Assembly: GCA_047629355.1 (NCBI GenBank)
Contig: JBLHWU010000037.1
Location: 1 to 35,343, forward strand
DNA from: CAYUNA01 sp047629355
Lineage (GTDB): Bacteria > Bacteroidota > Bacteroidia > Chitinophagales > Saprospiraceae
Reading direction: 5' to 3'
DNA length: 35,343 nt
The notes below the pieces were generated by a model. The model was not told where the DNA came from, did no database searches, and worked only from the letters and a program-made list of their open reading frames with translations. Made by a program: the position numbers and the translations under genes. This document shows positions 7,991-15,881 of this stretch, piece by piece; positions within the stretch are counted from its first letter, which is position 1; each line of letters opens with the position of its first letter.

Positions 7991-9577
7991 TTATTGAACT
8001 TCTAAATACTGAAAATTCGCCTCCATTTGCGATACTTTTGTCATCCGTCCACCTTCCACAATCACATAATATTGCGTTCCCTTCACATAGGGAATCAATT
8101 CCCCATAAATCTTATCGTCCCCAACTTCATCAAAATGCCCACCATCATCAAACATTTCCACCATTTTAAAAGGCTCATTCGCGTCTTTACGATATTTTAG
8201 ATATACCTTTTCTTCGCCAGCTACTTTCGCTTGAATGCCAATTTCATCACCAGATTTCAACGTACTCACCTTTTCAATAAAAGGTACTTCACCCATTAAC
8301 GGATGTGCAGAAAGGTATTCTGTCCGCTTTTCCATCAACTCCTCAATACCGACAATTTTAGTCAAACCAACCGAAACCGTTTTATCCATATTCTTCTTAA
8401 ACGTCTCGTAAGGGTATAATTTATTATCATCCGCCAATACCTGTACATCAATCATTGCCTGAATTTCCTTCGCCCGCTTCAGATATTTCCCACTCACTAA
8501 CCAATCTTCCATAATTGTGTGCATATAGCCGACATACATTTTTCGATAAAACGAATTTTTTAACAATTGTATAATCAACGGCCGCTTCTCATTCTGGGTT
8601 TTATATTGAATAAATGGACTCAACCGCTGCAATTCCTCAGTCGTCAATGCACCTTTTTTAATTCCATCATACTGGAATCCACCAAATGACAAATTCAAAT
8701 CCCAAATCAGTGGCGTAAACAACCCATCTGGCGTCCGATACAGATAATAATTATGGCTCAAACGTCCCGTGTAGCTATCCAAATTCACCAATACATTATT
8801 AAAAGCATGCATCCACAAAGCCGCTTCGACATTCATATAATTGCCGATGCTATCAGGTGTTTCGTTCAATACTTTCGTCAATTTTATCAATTGTTTCCAG
8901 CCGGTTTTCCCACCTTTTTTCATTTCATACAACCCCTTATAACAAATAGGGTCTTCACCCAAATACATCAAGGAAGCCTTGTCTCCTTCTGGGCAAGTAT
9001 TGGGTGGCAACTCACTCCATTCCGGGTCACACTTAATGAAAACATCCTTACCTTTATCTGAAAAAGTTCTATTTAAAAATTCTTCATCAATAGATTCTGT
9101 ATTGTTATACAATCCCAAATATTGGTCATTCACATATAATTTTACAAAATTACAGCGAGGCGCAGGCACATATTCCCGTGCGATTTCATAAGACAATGCT
9201 TCCCGTACAAAACTCGGGTCACGAAATACATTCGATAATTTCAAGCTACCAAATCCTCCGGGAAATGTTTGCCCATTAATCTTATAATCCGCTTTCATAT
9301 TGAACGGTAGCTTCGATTTATTTGCCTTTTGCGTACTAAAATAGGAACTATTTCCCTTATAGCGCACCCCAACTTGCTTCAATTCCTGACCATCAATCGA
9401 CACTGTCGCTTCCATCCGTTCCTTCTCTCCTTCCACTTTGAGCTTATGCAATTTATTCGCCCAATGCTCCGATTCAAAGGTCACTCGAATCTCTGGAATT
9501 CGATTCAAATCATACAAGTCTTGTGAAAAAATAAAGGTGGGCAGTGTGGTCAGGAGTAAAATAAGTAGTTTCTTCAT
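7991..9577 (-). CDS. Secreted CotH-type kinase family protein (second of two)
   Basis: 528 residues with a signal peptide ending near 'FIFSQ'. The CotH domain starts with 'IRVTFESEHW' and 'VGVRYKGNSSYF', continues with 'LKLSNVFRDPSFVREALSYEIAR', and carries the acidic active-site motif 'WDLNLSFG'. CotH proteins are secreted atypical kinases (spore-coat CotH and relatives) related to Fam20. The C-terminal 100 residues look like a beta-sandwich ('MFDDGGHFDEVGDDKIYGELIP'), a calcium-loop-like motif shared with the neighbour. There is no type IX tail. It lies downstream of a paralogue on the same strand, with a strong hairpin between them. Substrate unknown. Confidence 0.85.
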   Translation of the reverse strand: MKKLLILLLTTLPTFIFSQDLYDLNRIPEIRVTFESEHWANKLHKLKVEGEKERMEATVSIDGQELKQVGVRYKGNSSYFSTQKANKSKLPFNMKADYKINGQTFPGGFGSLKLSNVFRDPSFVREALSYEIAREYVPAPRCNFVKLYVNDQYLGLYNNTESIDEEFLNRTFSDKGKDVFIKCDPEWSELPPNTCPEGDKASLMYLGEDPICYKGLYEMKKGGKTGWKQLIKLTKVLNETPDSIGNYMNVEAALWMHAFNNVLVNLDSYTGRLSHNYYLYRTPDGLFTPLIWDLNLSFGGFQYDGIKKGALTTEELQRLSPFIQYKTQNEKRPLIIQLLKNSFYRKMYVGYMHTIMEDWLVSGKYLKRAKEIQAMIDVQVLADDNKLYPYETFKKNMDKTVSVGLTKIVGIEELMEKRTEYLSAHPLMGEVPFIEKVSTLKSGDEIGIQAKVAGEEKVYLKYRKDANEPFKMVEMFDDGGHFDEVGDDKIYGELIPYVKGTQYYVIVEGGRMTKVSQMEANFQYLEVQ

Positions 9578-9590
9578 TGTTGCTTTTTTA

Positions 9591-9679
9591 GAAGTCAGAG
9601 GTCAGACCGCTTTGTTGTCAGAAGTCAGATATGTTATGTTTCTGACTTCTGACAGCAAAGCGGTCTGACTTCTGACTTC
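9591..9679. repeat. 39-bp-arm hairpin between the two CotH genes
   Basis: Arms 9591-9629 and 9641-9679 pair at 37 of 39 positions around an 11-base loop. The two imperfect pairs (9600/9670 and 9615/9655) are G-T, so + strand RNA would be paired end to end. Within the arms the unit GAAGTCAGA recurs, giving an internal repeat. It fills the 108-base gap between the stop of the upstream CotH gene (9686) and the start of the downstream one (9577). On the minus strand it is not followed by a T run, so it is not an ordinary terminator for these genes. Confidence 0.85.
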
Positions 9680-9685
9680 TCTCTT

Positions 9686-11320
9686 TTATTTATTCAATTC
9701 AACCAAATTCGCCGTATGCTTTTCCCACATATAATTGGCGGGACTGAAACTAATCATGCTCGCGTTTTCTGCCCAAATATAATATTCAATCATTTTTTCG
9801 TTACCCGTCGGGACAATCGTCACGCCAAAGATACCATCACCCGCTACACCATCATTCGATTTGCCGTCGTCTGACATATCTTTTTCCATAAATTTCCCTT
9901 TCCCATCAAGGCGATACATGATTTTTGCTCGTTTGGTATAGCGGTTAGATTTAGCACGAATTTTAAAACTCGCAACCTGTCCACTTTCAAACTTTGCTCG
10001 CTTTTCAACACCCACTTCTTTCAACGGCGGCGGTACAGCGGATATTTTTGGATGCTTATTTAAAAATTTCGTGCGGTTAGCCATCAATTGCACGATACCT
10101 GGAATTTTACTTCGTTTGCCCGTCGTTTTAGTCAAACTACCATCAAACTCTTCACCCGTATATTGTTGTCCTGCATCGCGGACAAAATCTTTACGAATCA
10201 GTGTCTGTAATTCCTTCGCTCGTTCTTCATAAGAGCCATTGTAAAAGTTCTCTCGCATGATTTCCCGAATGTGCGACAAATACATTTTTTGGTAAAAATC
10301 GTTTGCTAATATTTTGGAAATCAAAGGCTTGTAAGGGTTTTTGGAATGCAACAACGGGTCAAGCGTTTGAATTTGCTTAGAATTCAAATCAGAACCTTCA
10401 CCCGTATTTTTATAACTTCCAAAAGACAGATTCATATCCCAAGCAATTGGATTAAACTGTCCGCTTTCATCTTGATATAAATAATAATTAACGCTGTTTT
10501 TACCAGAATAACTACTCAAATTCGCCACTACATTATTAAATGCCAACATCCATAAGGTGCGGTCAACATTCAAAATAGTTTCAATTTTATCTGTATTTTG
10601 ATTAAGCGTCTTCGTCAATTTTATCAATTCATCCCAACCATCTTCACTTTCCAGTTCAAAATTATTTAAATAACAATTCACGCCACTTTCGTATTCTAAA
10701 GAACCAAAAATACCTTTTTTACAACCTGCAGGTGTATCACTATCGGCATTTTGATTGGCTTTAAAAAACGGATTGTCAGACGAGCCAAATTTTGTTTCCA
10801 AAAAGGTATCATCAATCGCTTCGATGTTGACAAACAAGCCATAAAACACTTTATTAATGTAAACTCTTGCGTAATTAGCACGCGGCGCAGGCATATACTT
10901 CCCCGCAATTTCGTAAGACAAAACTTCCCGTATCATACTTGGGTCACGTAATGCTTTCGATAATTTTATCGCGCCATGCCCTTCAATTTTTTGCGACCGA
11001 TTGATGTAATCCAACTTGATATTCAACCCATTTCGAGCTGCACCAGGTGTAAACGACCGTGTCCCTCTCCATCGAATACCTACATTTTCATAGGTTTTGC
11101 CATTCACCTCTGCCGTTCCGATAAGCGAGATTGCGCCATTATAGCGAAGAGAATCCATTAGGTGCTGCCAATTGTCTTCTTCAAAAGTCAGCCAAACCTC
11201 TTGTACTCGTTTGGTATCAAAAAAATCGTAGTCTGGCTTCTCGTTTTGAGCAATAACACTTTGGTAACCAAAGATTAATACTAAAAAAATGCCCAATAGA
11301 TATTTATTCATTTTTTGCAA
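9686..11320 (-). CDS. Secreted CotH-type kinase family protein (first of two)
   Basis: 544 residues; translation may instead begin at the second Met (MNKYLLG, 11311). A signal peptide ends near 'SVIAQ'. CotH features include 'VGIRWRGTRSF', 'IKLSKALRDPSMIREVLSYEIAG', 'YARVYINKVFYGLFVNIEAIDD' and the active-site 'WDMNLSFG'. The C-terminus has a beta-sandwich with a 'DDGKSNDGVAGDGIFG' loop resembling calcium-binding repeats. The protein is clearly a paralogue of its downstream neighbour, so the pair arose by tandem duplication. A -7 box lies 260 bases upstream, beyond a palindromic repeat that would form part of the transcript leader. Substrate and location (periplasm or outside) are not determined. 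Confidence 0.86.
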   Translation of the reverse strand: MQKMNKYLLGIFLVLIFGYQSVIAQNEKPDYDFFDTKRVQEVWLTFEEDNWQHLMDSLRYNGAISLIGTAEVNGKTYENVGIRWRGTRSFTPGAARNGLNIKLDYINRSQKIEGHGAIKLSKALRDPSMIREVLSYEIAGKYMPAPRANYARVYINKVFYGLFVNIEAIDDTFLETKFGSSDNPFFKANQNADSDTPAGCKKGIFGSLEYESGVNCYLNNFELESEDGWDELIKLTKTLNQNTDKIETILNVDRTLWMLAFNNVVANLSSYSGKNSVNYYLYQDESGQFNPIAWDMNLSFGSYKNTGEGSDLNSKQIQTLDPLLHSKNPYKPLISKILANDFYQKMYLSHIREIMRENFYNGSYEERAKELQTLIRKDFVRDAGQQYTGEEFDGSLTKTTGKRSKIPGIVQLMANRTKFLNKHPKISAVPPPLKEVGVEKRAKFESGQVASFKIRAKSNRYTKRAKIMYRLDGKGKFMEKDMSDDGKSNDGVAGDGIFGVTIVPTGNEKMIEYYIWAENASMISFSPANYMWEKHTANLVELNK

Positions 11321-11422
11321 AAAATTAATGTATTAAGGGTAAGTTGATGCTGTTTTTCCTACATCGACTCTTTTATAGAATGCAATAATAAGAAAAAGCT
11401 TGGTTAAAGACTTAGTTCTAAA

Positions 11423-11553
11423 TAAGAAATGCGTAGATGAAATTTAGATTTTTTCGATAGTTTTCTTTAATAATTACTTGAATAGTCCTTATATTGAAGC
11501 AGTTTTTAAAGGAAAATAGCGGAATAAATATATTTTCATATATGCGTTTACTA
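11423..11553. repeat. Palindromic family A element, copy 1
   Basis: An imperfect palindrome of about 131 bases. The core reads GATTTTTTCGATAG ... TTGAATAG ... GAAAATAGCGGAA. The core recurs at 29550-29640 in the same orientation and at 24500-24595 in reverse. The outer arms (11423-11446 and 11530-11553) also pair, but their sequence differs from the other copies. It lies between the CotH promoter box and the CotH start. Confidence 0.6.
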
Positions 11554-11580
11554 TAAATGTCGTTGTAGTGTTTGTATGTG

Positions 11581-11588
11581 CAAAGGTA
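11581..11588 (-). promoter_or_regulatory. Possible -7 box for the CotH pair (TACCTTTG)
   Basis: The minus strand reads TACCTTTG, matching TAnnTTTG, 261 bases before the CotH start at 11320. If used, the leader RNA would include family A copy 1. No clear -33 element. Confidence 0.35.
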
Positions 11589-11659
11589 TTTACAAACCTT
11601 CAGTTCTTGGCGTTTTTTTACATAACTTTTTGACGGAGTCCTTGCGGTTTTGAAATAAG

Positions 11660-11865
11660 TAATGGCAAAAGAATGATTCTACCATTTAGCCATACTTATT
11701 TTGGTCTTTTTCTTCATTTTGGTCGAAATGACAAAAGTAGGAACGAAGTGATGCGTAGCAGAAAAGATTCATAAAACCTTTTCAACATAGAGAACCGCTT
11801 GCGGATGGGTTGGCTAAGGGCAAAAGAAACACTTGATAGATGGTAGCGTTATTCTTTTGCCGTTA
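11660..11865. repeat. Palindromic family B element, copy 1
   Basis: Arms 11660-11685 and 11840-11865 (TAATGGCAAAAGAAT against ATTCTTTTGCCGTTA) match at about 22 of 26 positions. The left half, up to about 11740, aligns base for base over roughly 70 bases with 22160-22235, sharing TTATTTTGGTCTTTTTCT. The interior (TCATTTTGGTCGAAATGACA) is also a variant of the CATTCCGACCGA repeat found at the end of the MeaB gene. Confidence 0.6.
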
Positions 11866-11915
11866 ATTATTGAATACTATTTGAATAAAAAGAAGTAGCT
11901 ACTGTAATGAATCAG

Positions 11916-12095
11916 AAATAACTACCTATCTAAAAAAAGGAAGTTTGAGGGGCAAAAACGGTTTTATAAAAACCGTTTTTGCCCCTCAAGAACTTCACCC
12001 GCCTCGCCTTCGGCGAGGCGCACTGTGTTTTTTGAAGCTCGAAAATCTTAGGATTTTCTCGCTTCTCAAATATCAAATTAAGTAGGTAGTTATTT
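11916..12095. repeat. Multi-branched (cloverleaf-like) palindrome upstream of pyruvate carboxylase
   Basis: A perfect 13-bp outer stem (11916-11928 with 12083-12095, AAATAACTACCTA) encloses three hairpins. The first, 11945-11989, is a perfect 21-bp stem with a 3-base loop (core GAGGGGCAAAAACGG). The second, 12000-12020, is a perfect 9-bp stem (CGCCTCGCC/GGCGAGGCG). The third, 12031-12069, is imperfect (GAAGCTCGAAAATC with GATTTTCTCGCTTC). Folded as one unit it makes a four-way junction of 180 bases. There is no ORF inside. It is not a tRNA. Confidence 0.7.
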
Positions 12096-12100
12096 AAGGA

Positions 12101-12187
12101 TTGTTGCACTACCTTCTTTAAAGTTGTACCTAAAATTGTTATATTCGTTTTTTTGGTTGTTGCACTACCTTCTTTAAAGTTGTACCT
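12101..12187 (+). repeat. 31-base direct repeat upstream of pyruvate carboxylase
   Basis: TTGTTGCACTACCTTCTTTA and the following AAGTTGTACCT occur identically at 12101-12131 and 12157-12187, 56 bases apart start to start. Each copy has a partly palindromic centre (CTTTAAAG). Being 190-270 bases before the gene, the pair could be a double binding site for a regulator, or a short duplication. Confidence 0.6.
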
Positions 12188-12374
12188 TCCCTCTGATTTT
12201 AGGAAAATTTTAAGTCTAACGATTCATCTTTTGAACCATTTGCAATAGATACGTCTTCTATAGATAGGCGAATTGTTGAACGTTGTAATTTTAAAAAATT
12301 CTGCTTGTTTTATTGGTAAATTTTTTTTCCTAAAAACTAAATTCCTTCTCACATTTACTCAAAATATTGACTTT

Positions 12375-15300
12375 ATGAACGATAAATATCAACCATTTAC
12401 CAGATTATTGGTCGCCAACCGAGGAGAAATTGCCATCCGTGTATTGCGTGCGGCATCAGAGCTGAAATTAAAAACAGTCGCCATTTATACCTTTGAAGAC
12501 CGCTATTCTTTGCACCGTTACAAAGCCGATGAAAGCTACCAAATTGGTGGCGATGATGAACCGTTGAGACCCTACTTAGACATCGAAGAGATTCTACGGG
12601 TTGCTAAAATGAATGACGTCGAAGCGATTCATCCAGGCTATGGATTTTTGTCTGAAAATGTCCAATTTGCGCGAAGATGTCGAGAAGAAGGTATCATTTT
12701 TATTGGGCCTTCTCCCGAAGCAATGGACCAGGTTGGGGATAAGATAACAACAAAAGTTCTTGCTAGAAAACATGGAATCCCACTAATTGAAGATAGTAAA
12801 AGAGACTTAACTTCAATCGAAATTGCGGTCGAAGAAGCGGCAGTTATTGGCTATCCCGTGATGGTCAAAGCGGCAGGTGGTGGCGGTGGTCGCGGAATGC
12901 GGATTGCGAGAAGTGAGGAAGAGTTGCGAGTTGAATTTTTTGAAGCGAAAGGCGAGGCGAAAACGGCATTTAATAACGATGTCGTTTTTATTGAAAAATA
13001 CATTGAGAATCCGAAGCACATCGAAGTTCAAATCTTGGGTGACCAACACGGAAATTTGGTGCATTTATACGAAAGAGATTGCTCTGTGCAGCGGCGTTTT
13101 CAGAAGGTAGTGGAAATTGCACCTAATTTGACCCTTTCTAAAAAAACGAAGCAAAAACTGTATAATTACGCATTAAAGCTTTGTAGTTCAGCGGATTATA
13201 GCTGTGCTGGTACGGTGGAATTTTTGGTAGATGCAGATGAAAAAATATATTTCATCGAAGTCAATCCGCGGATTCAAGTTGAGCATACCATTACAGAACA
13301 GATTACTGGAATTGACTTGGTGCGTTCCCAAATTCTGGTCTGTATGGGCTACGAATTGACTCACGAAAAAATCGGCATTCAGAATCAAATGTCTATTCAA
13401 ATCAATGGTTGCGCGATTCAATGTCGGGTCACAACTGAGAATCCTTCCGAGGGTTTTAAACCTGATTATGGAACGCTCGTTGCCTACCGTTCTGCGAGCG
13501 GTATGGGGATTCGATTGGATGCGGGAAGTGCCTATCCGGGCGCAAAAATTTCCCCATTTTTTGACTCGATGCTCGTGAAAGTAACGGGTTGGGGACAAAC
13601 GATGGATGGTGCTGCGCGACGCTTGCATCGGGCATTGCGGGAATTTCGAGTGCGTGGTGTAAGTACGAATATTGACTTTTTGCTGAATTTATTGCAAAAT
13701 GAGACCTTTATAAACGGAGAGGCGACGGTGAATTTCATCCCTGCGCATCCAGAATTATTAAATATGCCACGGCGCCAAGACCGTGGTACGCGAATTTTGA
13801 ATTACCTTGCTGATGTTATTGTCAATGGTAACGAAGATGTGAAATATGTGGATCAACGGGTGCAATTTAGAACACCTGTTGTTCCTAAATTTGATGCGGC
13901 GGCTAAATTTCCAAAAGGAACAAAAGACCGTTTGGAAAAATTAGGTCCTGAAAAATTTGCCGAATGGCTCAAAAAACAAAAATCCATTCAATATACGGAT
14001 ACTACTTTTCGAGATGCTCACCAATCGTTGTTGGCGACGCGGATGCGGACGTATGACATGGTCAAAGTGGCGGAGAGTTTCGCACGAAATCATGCAGATG
14101 ACGTTTTTAGTATGGAAGTTTGGGGGGGGGCAACCTTTGATGTGTCCTTGCGATTTCTAAAAGAATGTCCGTGGAAACGGTTGGAATTGTTGAGGAAAGC
14201 GATGCCTAATATTTGTTTGCAAATGTTGTTGAGAGGCTCAAATGCAGTGGGCTATACTGCTTATCCCGATAATTTAATTGAAAAATTTATTGAAAAATCT
14301 GCCGAAACGGGCATTGATATTTTTCGAATTTTTGACAGTCTGAATTGGGTGGAAGCGATGAAAACGAGTATTACTGCCGTTCGCGAACGCACGAATTCGG
14401 TTGCTGAAGCCTGTATTTCTTACTCAGGCGATGTGAGTGACCCGGCGAAGAAAAAATTTGATTTACAATATTATCTCGATCTCGCTCGACAGTTGGAAGA
14501 TGCGGGTGCGCATATTTTGTGCATTAAAGATATGGCGGGTTTATTGAAACCACAGGCGGCGCAAATATTGATTCCTGCTTTGCAAAAAGCCGTGAATTTG
14601 CCGATACATTTGCATACTCACGATACCTCTTCGATTCAGTCAGCAACTTATTTAGCAGCGATTGAAAGTGGGGTGGATGTGATTGATTGTGCTGTGGCGA
14701 GTATGTCAGGATTGACGTCGCAGCCGAACTTTAACTCAATGGTCGGCATGATGAAAAATCATCCGCGTGAGCAAAAAATTGACTTAGCTTCCTTGAATCA
14801 GTTTTCTAATTATTGGGAAGCCGTGCGGCAATATTATTACCCATTTGAGACAGAATTGAAAGCGGGAACGGGTGAGATTTATGATACCGAAATCCCAGGT
14901 GGACAGTACTCCAATTTGCGACCGCAAGCGCGTGGATTGGGTTTGGAAGATCAATTTGAAACCATCAAACAAAATTACAAAGTTGCCAATGAATTATTTG
15001 GAAATATCATCAAAGTAACACCATCTTCGAAAGTGGTGGGCGACTTAGCAATGTTTATGACTTCCAATAAATTGACGAAAGAAGATGTATTGGAACAAGG
15101 TAATTCTTTGTCATTTCCCGATAGTGTGAAGGCCTTGATGCGCGGTGATTTGGGGCAGATAAAAGGTGGATTTCCAAAGAAATTTCAAAAGATGGTTTTG
15201 AAAGACGAAAAGCCATATACCAATCGGCCAAATGCGCATTTAGCACCGATTGATTTTGAAAAGGAAATGGTGGAATTTCATGCAGAGTTTGATGAATATC

Positions 15301-15827
15301 AGGATGAAAAAGACTTTCTGTCGTATAAATTATATCCAAAAGTCTTTAAAGATTATTACGATTTTTATGAAGAAAACGGCATCGTCCGAACGCTACCAAC
15401 ACCTGCTTTTTTCTACGGTTTGAAACCAAATGAAGAAATTTTAGCAGAGATTGAAAAGGGAAAAACGGTGATTGTTCGTTATTTGAATAAAACAGAACCG
15501 AATGAGGCGGGGACACGCTTAGTTTTCTTCCGTTTGAATGGTCAAACACGGGCGATTGAAGTTACTGACCGCAATTTGAACTTTGAAATCAAGCGCAATA
15601 AAAAGGCGGAAGGAGAAAAGGAAATTGGTGCGCCGTTGCAAGGTAGCTTGTCGAGAATTTTGGTAAAAGTAGGTGATAAAGTAAAGGCAAATACGCCACT
15701 ATTTATCATTGAAGCGATGAAGATGGAAAGTACAATTACGGCGTCTGGAAAAGGTGTGGTGAAAGCAGTTCATTTGAAGGCGAAGACTTTGGTGGGTCAG
15801 GATGATTTGGTGATTGAAATGGAGTAA
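12375..15827 (+). CDS. pyc: Pyruvate carboxylase
   Basis: 1150 residues from the ATG at 12375. The reading extends to 12273, but the extra 34 residues are not conserved-looking and homology starts at 'RLLVANRGEIAIRVLRA'. It is a cytoplasmic biotin enzyme: pyruvate + bicarbonate + ATP gives oxaloacetate, replenishing the citrate cycle and feeding gluconeogenesis. The biotin-carboxylase domain (about 1-460) has the glycine-rich 'KAAGGGGGRGM' ATP loop and 'FIEVNPRIQVEHT'. The carboxyltransferase domain (about 545-1000) starts with 'YTDTTFRDAHQSLLATR' and has 'HLHTHDTSS' for metal binding. The C-terminal biotinyl domain ends with 'EAMKMES', biotin on Lys1116. All domains are in one chain and the length is normal for the family. 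Confidence 0.96.
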   Translation: MNDKYQPFTRLLVANRGEIAIRVLRAASELKLKTVAIYTFEDRYSLHRYKADESYQIGGDDEPLRPYLDIEEILRVAKMNDVEAIHPGYGFLSENVQFARRCREEGIIFIGPSPEAMDQVGDKITTKVLARKHGIPLIEDSKRDLTSIEIAVEEAAVIGYPVMVKAAGGGGGRGMRIARSEEELRVEFFEAKGEAKTAFNNDVVFIEKYIENPKHIEVQILGDQHGNLVHLYERDCSVQRRFQKVVEIAPNLTLSKKTKQKLYNYALKLCSSADYSCAGTVEFLVDADEKIYFIEVNPRIQVEHTITEQITGIDLVRSQILVCMGYELTHEKIGIQNQMSIQINGCAIQCRVTTENPSEGFKPDYGTLVAYRSASGMGIRLDAGSAYPGAKISPFFDSMLVKVTGWGQTMDGAARRLHRALREFRVRGVSTNIDFLLNLLQNETFINGEATVNFIPAHPELLNMPRRQDRGTRILNYLADVIVNGNEDVKYVDQRVQFRTPVVPKFDAAAKFPKGTKDRLEKLGPEKFAEWLKKQKSIQYTDTTFRDAHQSLLATRMRTYDMVKVAESFARNHADDVFSMEVWGGATFDVSLRFLKECPWKRLELLRKAMPNICLQMLLRGSNAVGYTAYPDNLIEKFIEKSAETGIDIFRIFDSLNWVEAMKTSITAVRERTNSVAEACISYSGDVSDPAKKKFDLQYYLDLARQLEDAGAHILCIKDMAGLLKPQAAQILIPALQKAVNLPIHLHTHDTSSIQSATYLAAIESGVDVIDCAVASMSGLTSQPNFNSMVGMMKNHPREQKIDLASLNQFSNYWEAVRQYYYPFETELKAGTGEIYDTEIPGGQYSNLRPQARGLGLEDQFETIKQNYKVANELFGNIIKVTPSSKVVGDLAMFMTSNKLTKEDVLEQGNSLSFPDSVKALMRGDLGQIKGGFPKKFQKMVLKDEKPYTNRPNAHLAPIDFEKEMVEFHAEFDEYQDEKDFLSYKLYPKVFKDYYDFYEENGIVRTLPTPAFFYGLKPNEEILAEIEKGKTVIVRYLNKTEPNEAGTRLVFFRLNGQTRAIEVTDRNLNFEIKRNKKAEGEKEIGAPLQGSLSRILVKVGDKVKANTPLFIIEAMKMESTITASGKGVVKAVHLKAKTLVGQDDLVIEME

Positions 15828-15837
15828 TTTTACAAAA

Positions 15838-15873
15838 AAAAGGGCAACAATTTTAAAATTGCTGCCCTTTTTC
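15838..15873. terminator. Bidirectional terminator between pyc and the helicase
   Basis: AGGGCAACAATTTT (15841-15854) pairs with AAAATTGCTGCCCT (15855-15868), with A and T runs on either side. One A-C mismatch on the + strand becomes a G-U pair in minus-strand RNA. It sits between two convergent genes and can serve both. Confidence 0.85.
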
Positions 15874-15881
15874 ATTTTTTT

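Noticed and set aside
11916..12095. tRNA-like gene from the cloverleaf shape
   Set aside because: It is 180 bases long with a 21-bp perfect hairpin; no TTC-type loop, anticodon arm length or CCA end fits.
12273..12374. N-terminal extension of pyruvate carboxylase
   Set aside because: The 34 extra residues are hydrophobic and unlike the family; homology starts just after the ATG at 12375, and cytoplasmic biotin enzymes carry no export signal.
14120..14131. Frameshift at the G run in pyc
   Set aside because: The nine-G run keeps the frame (VWGGATFDV), matching the conserved family sequence.
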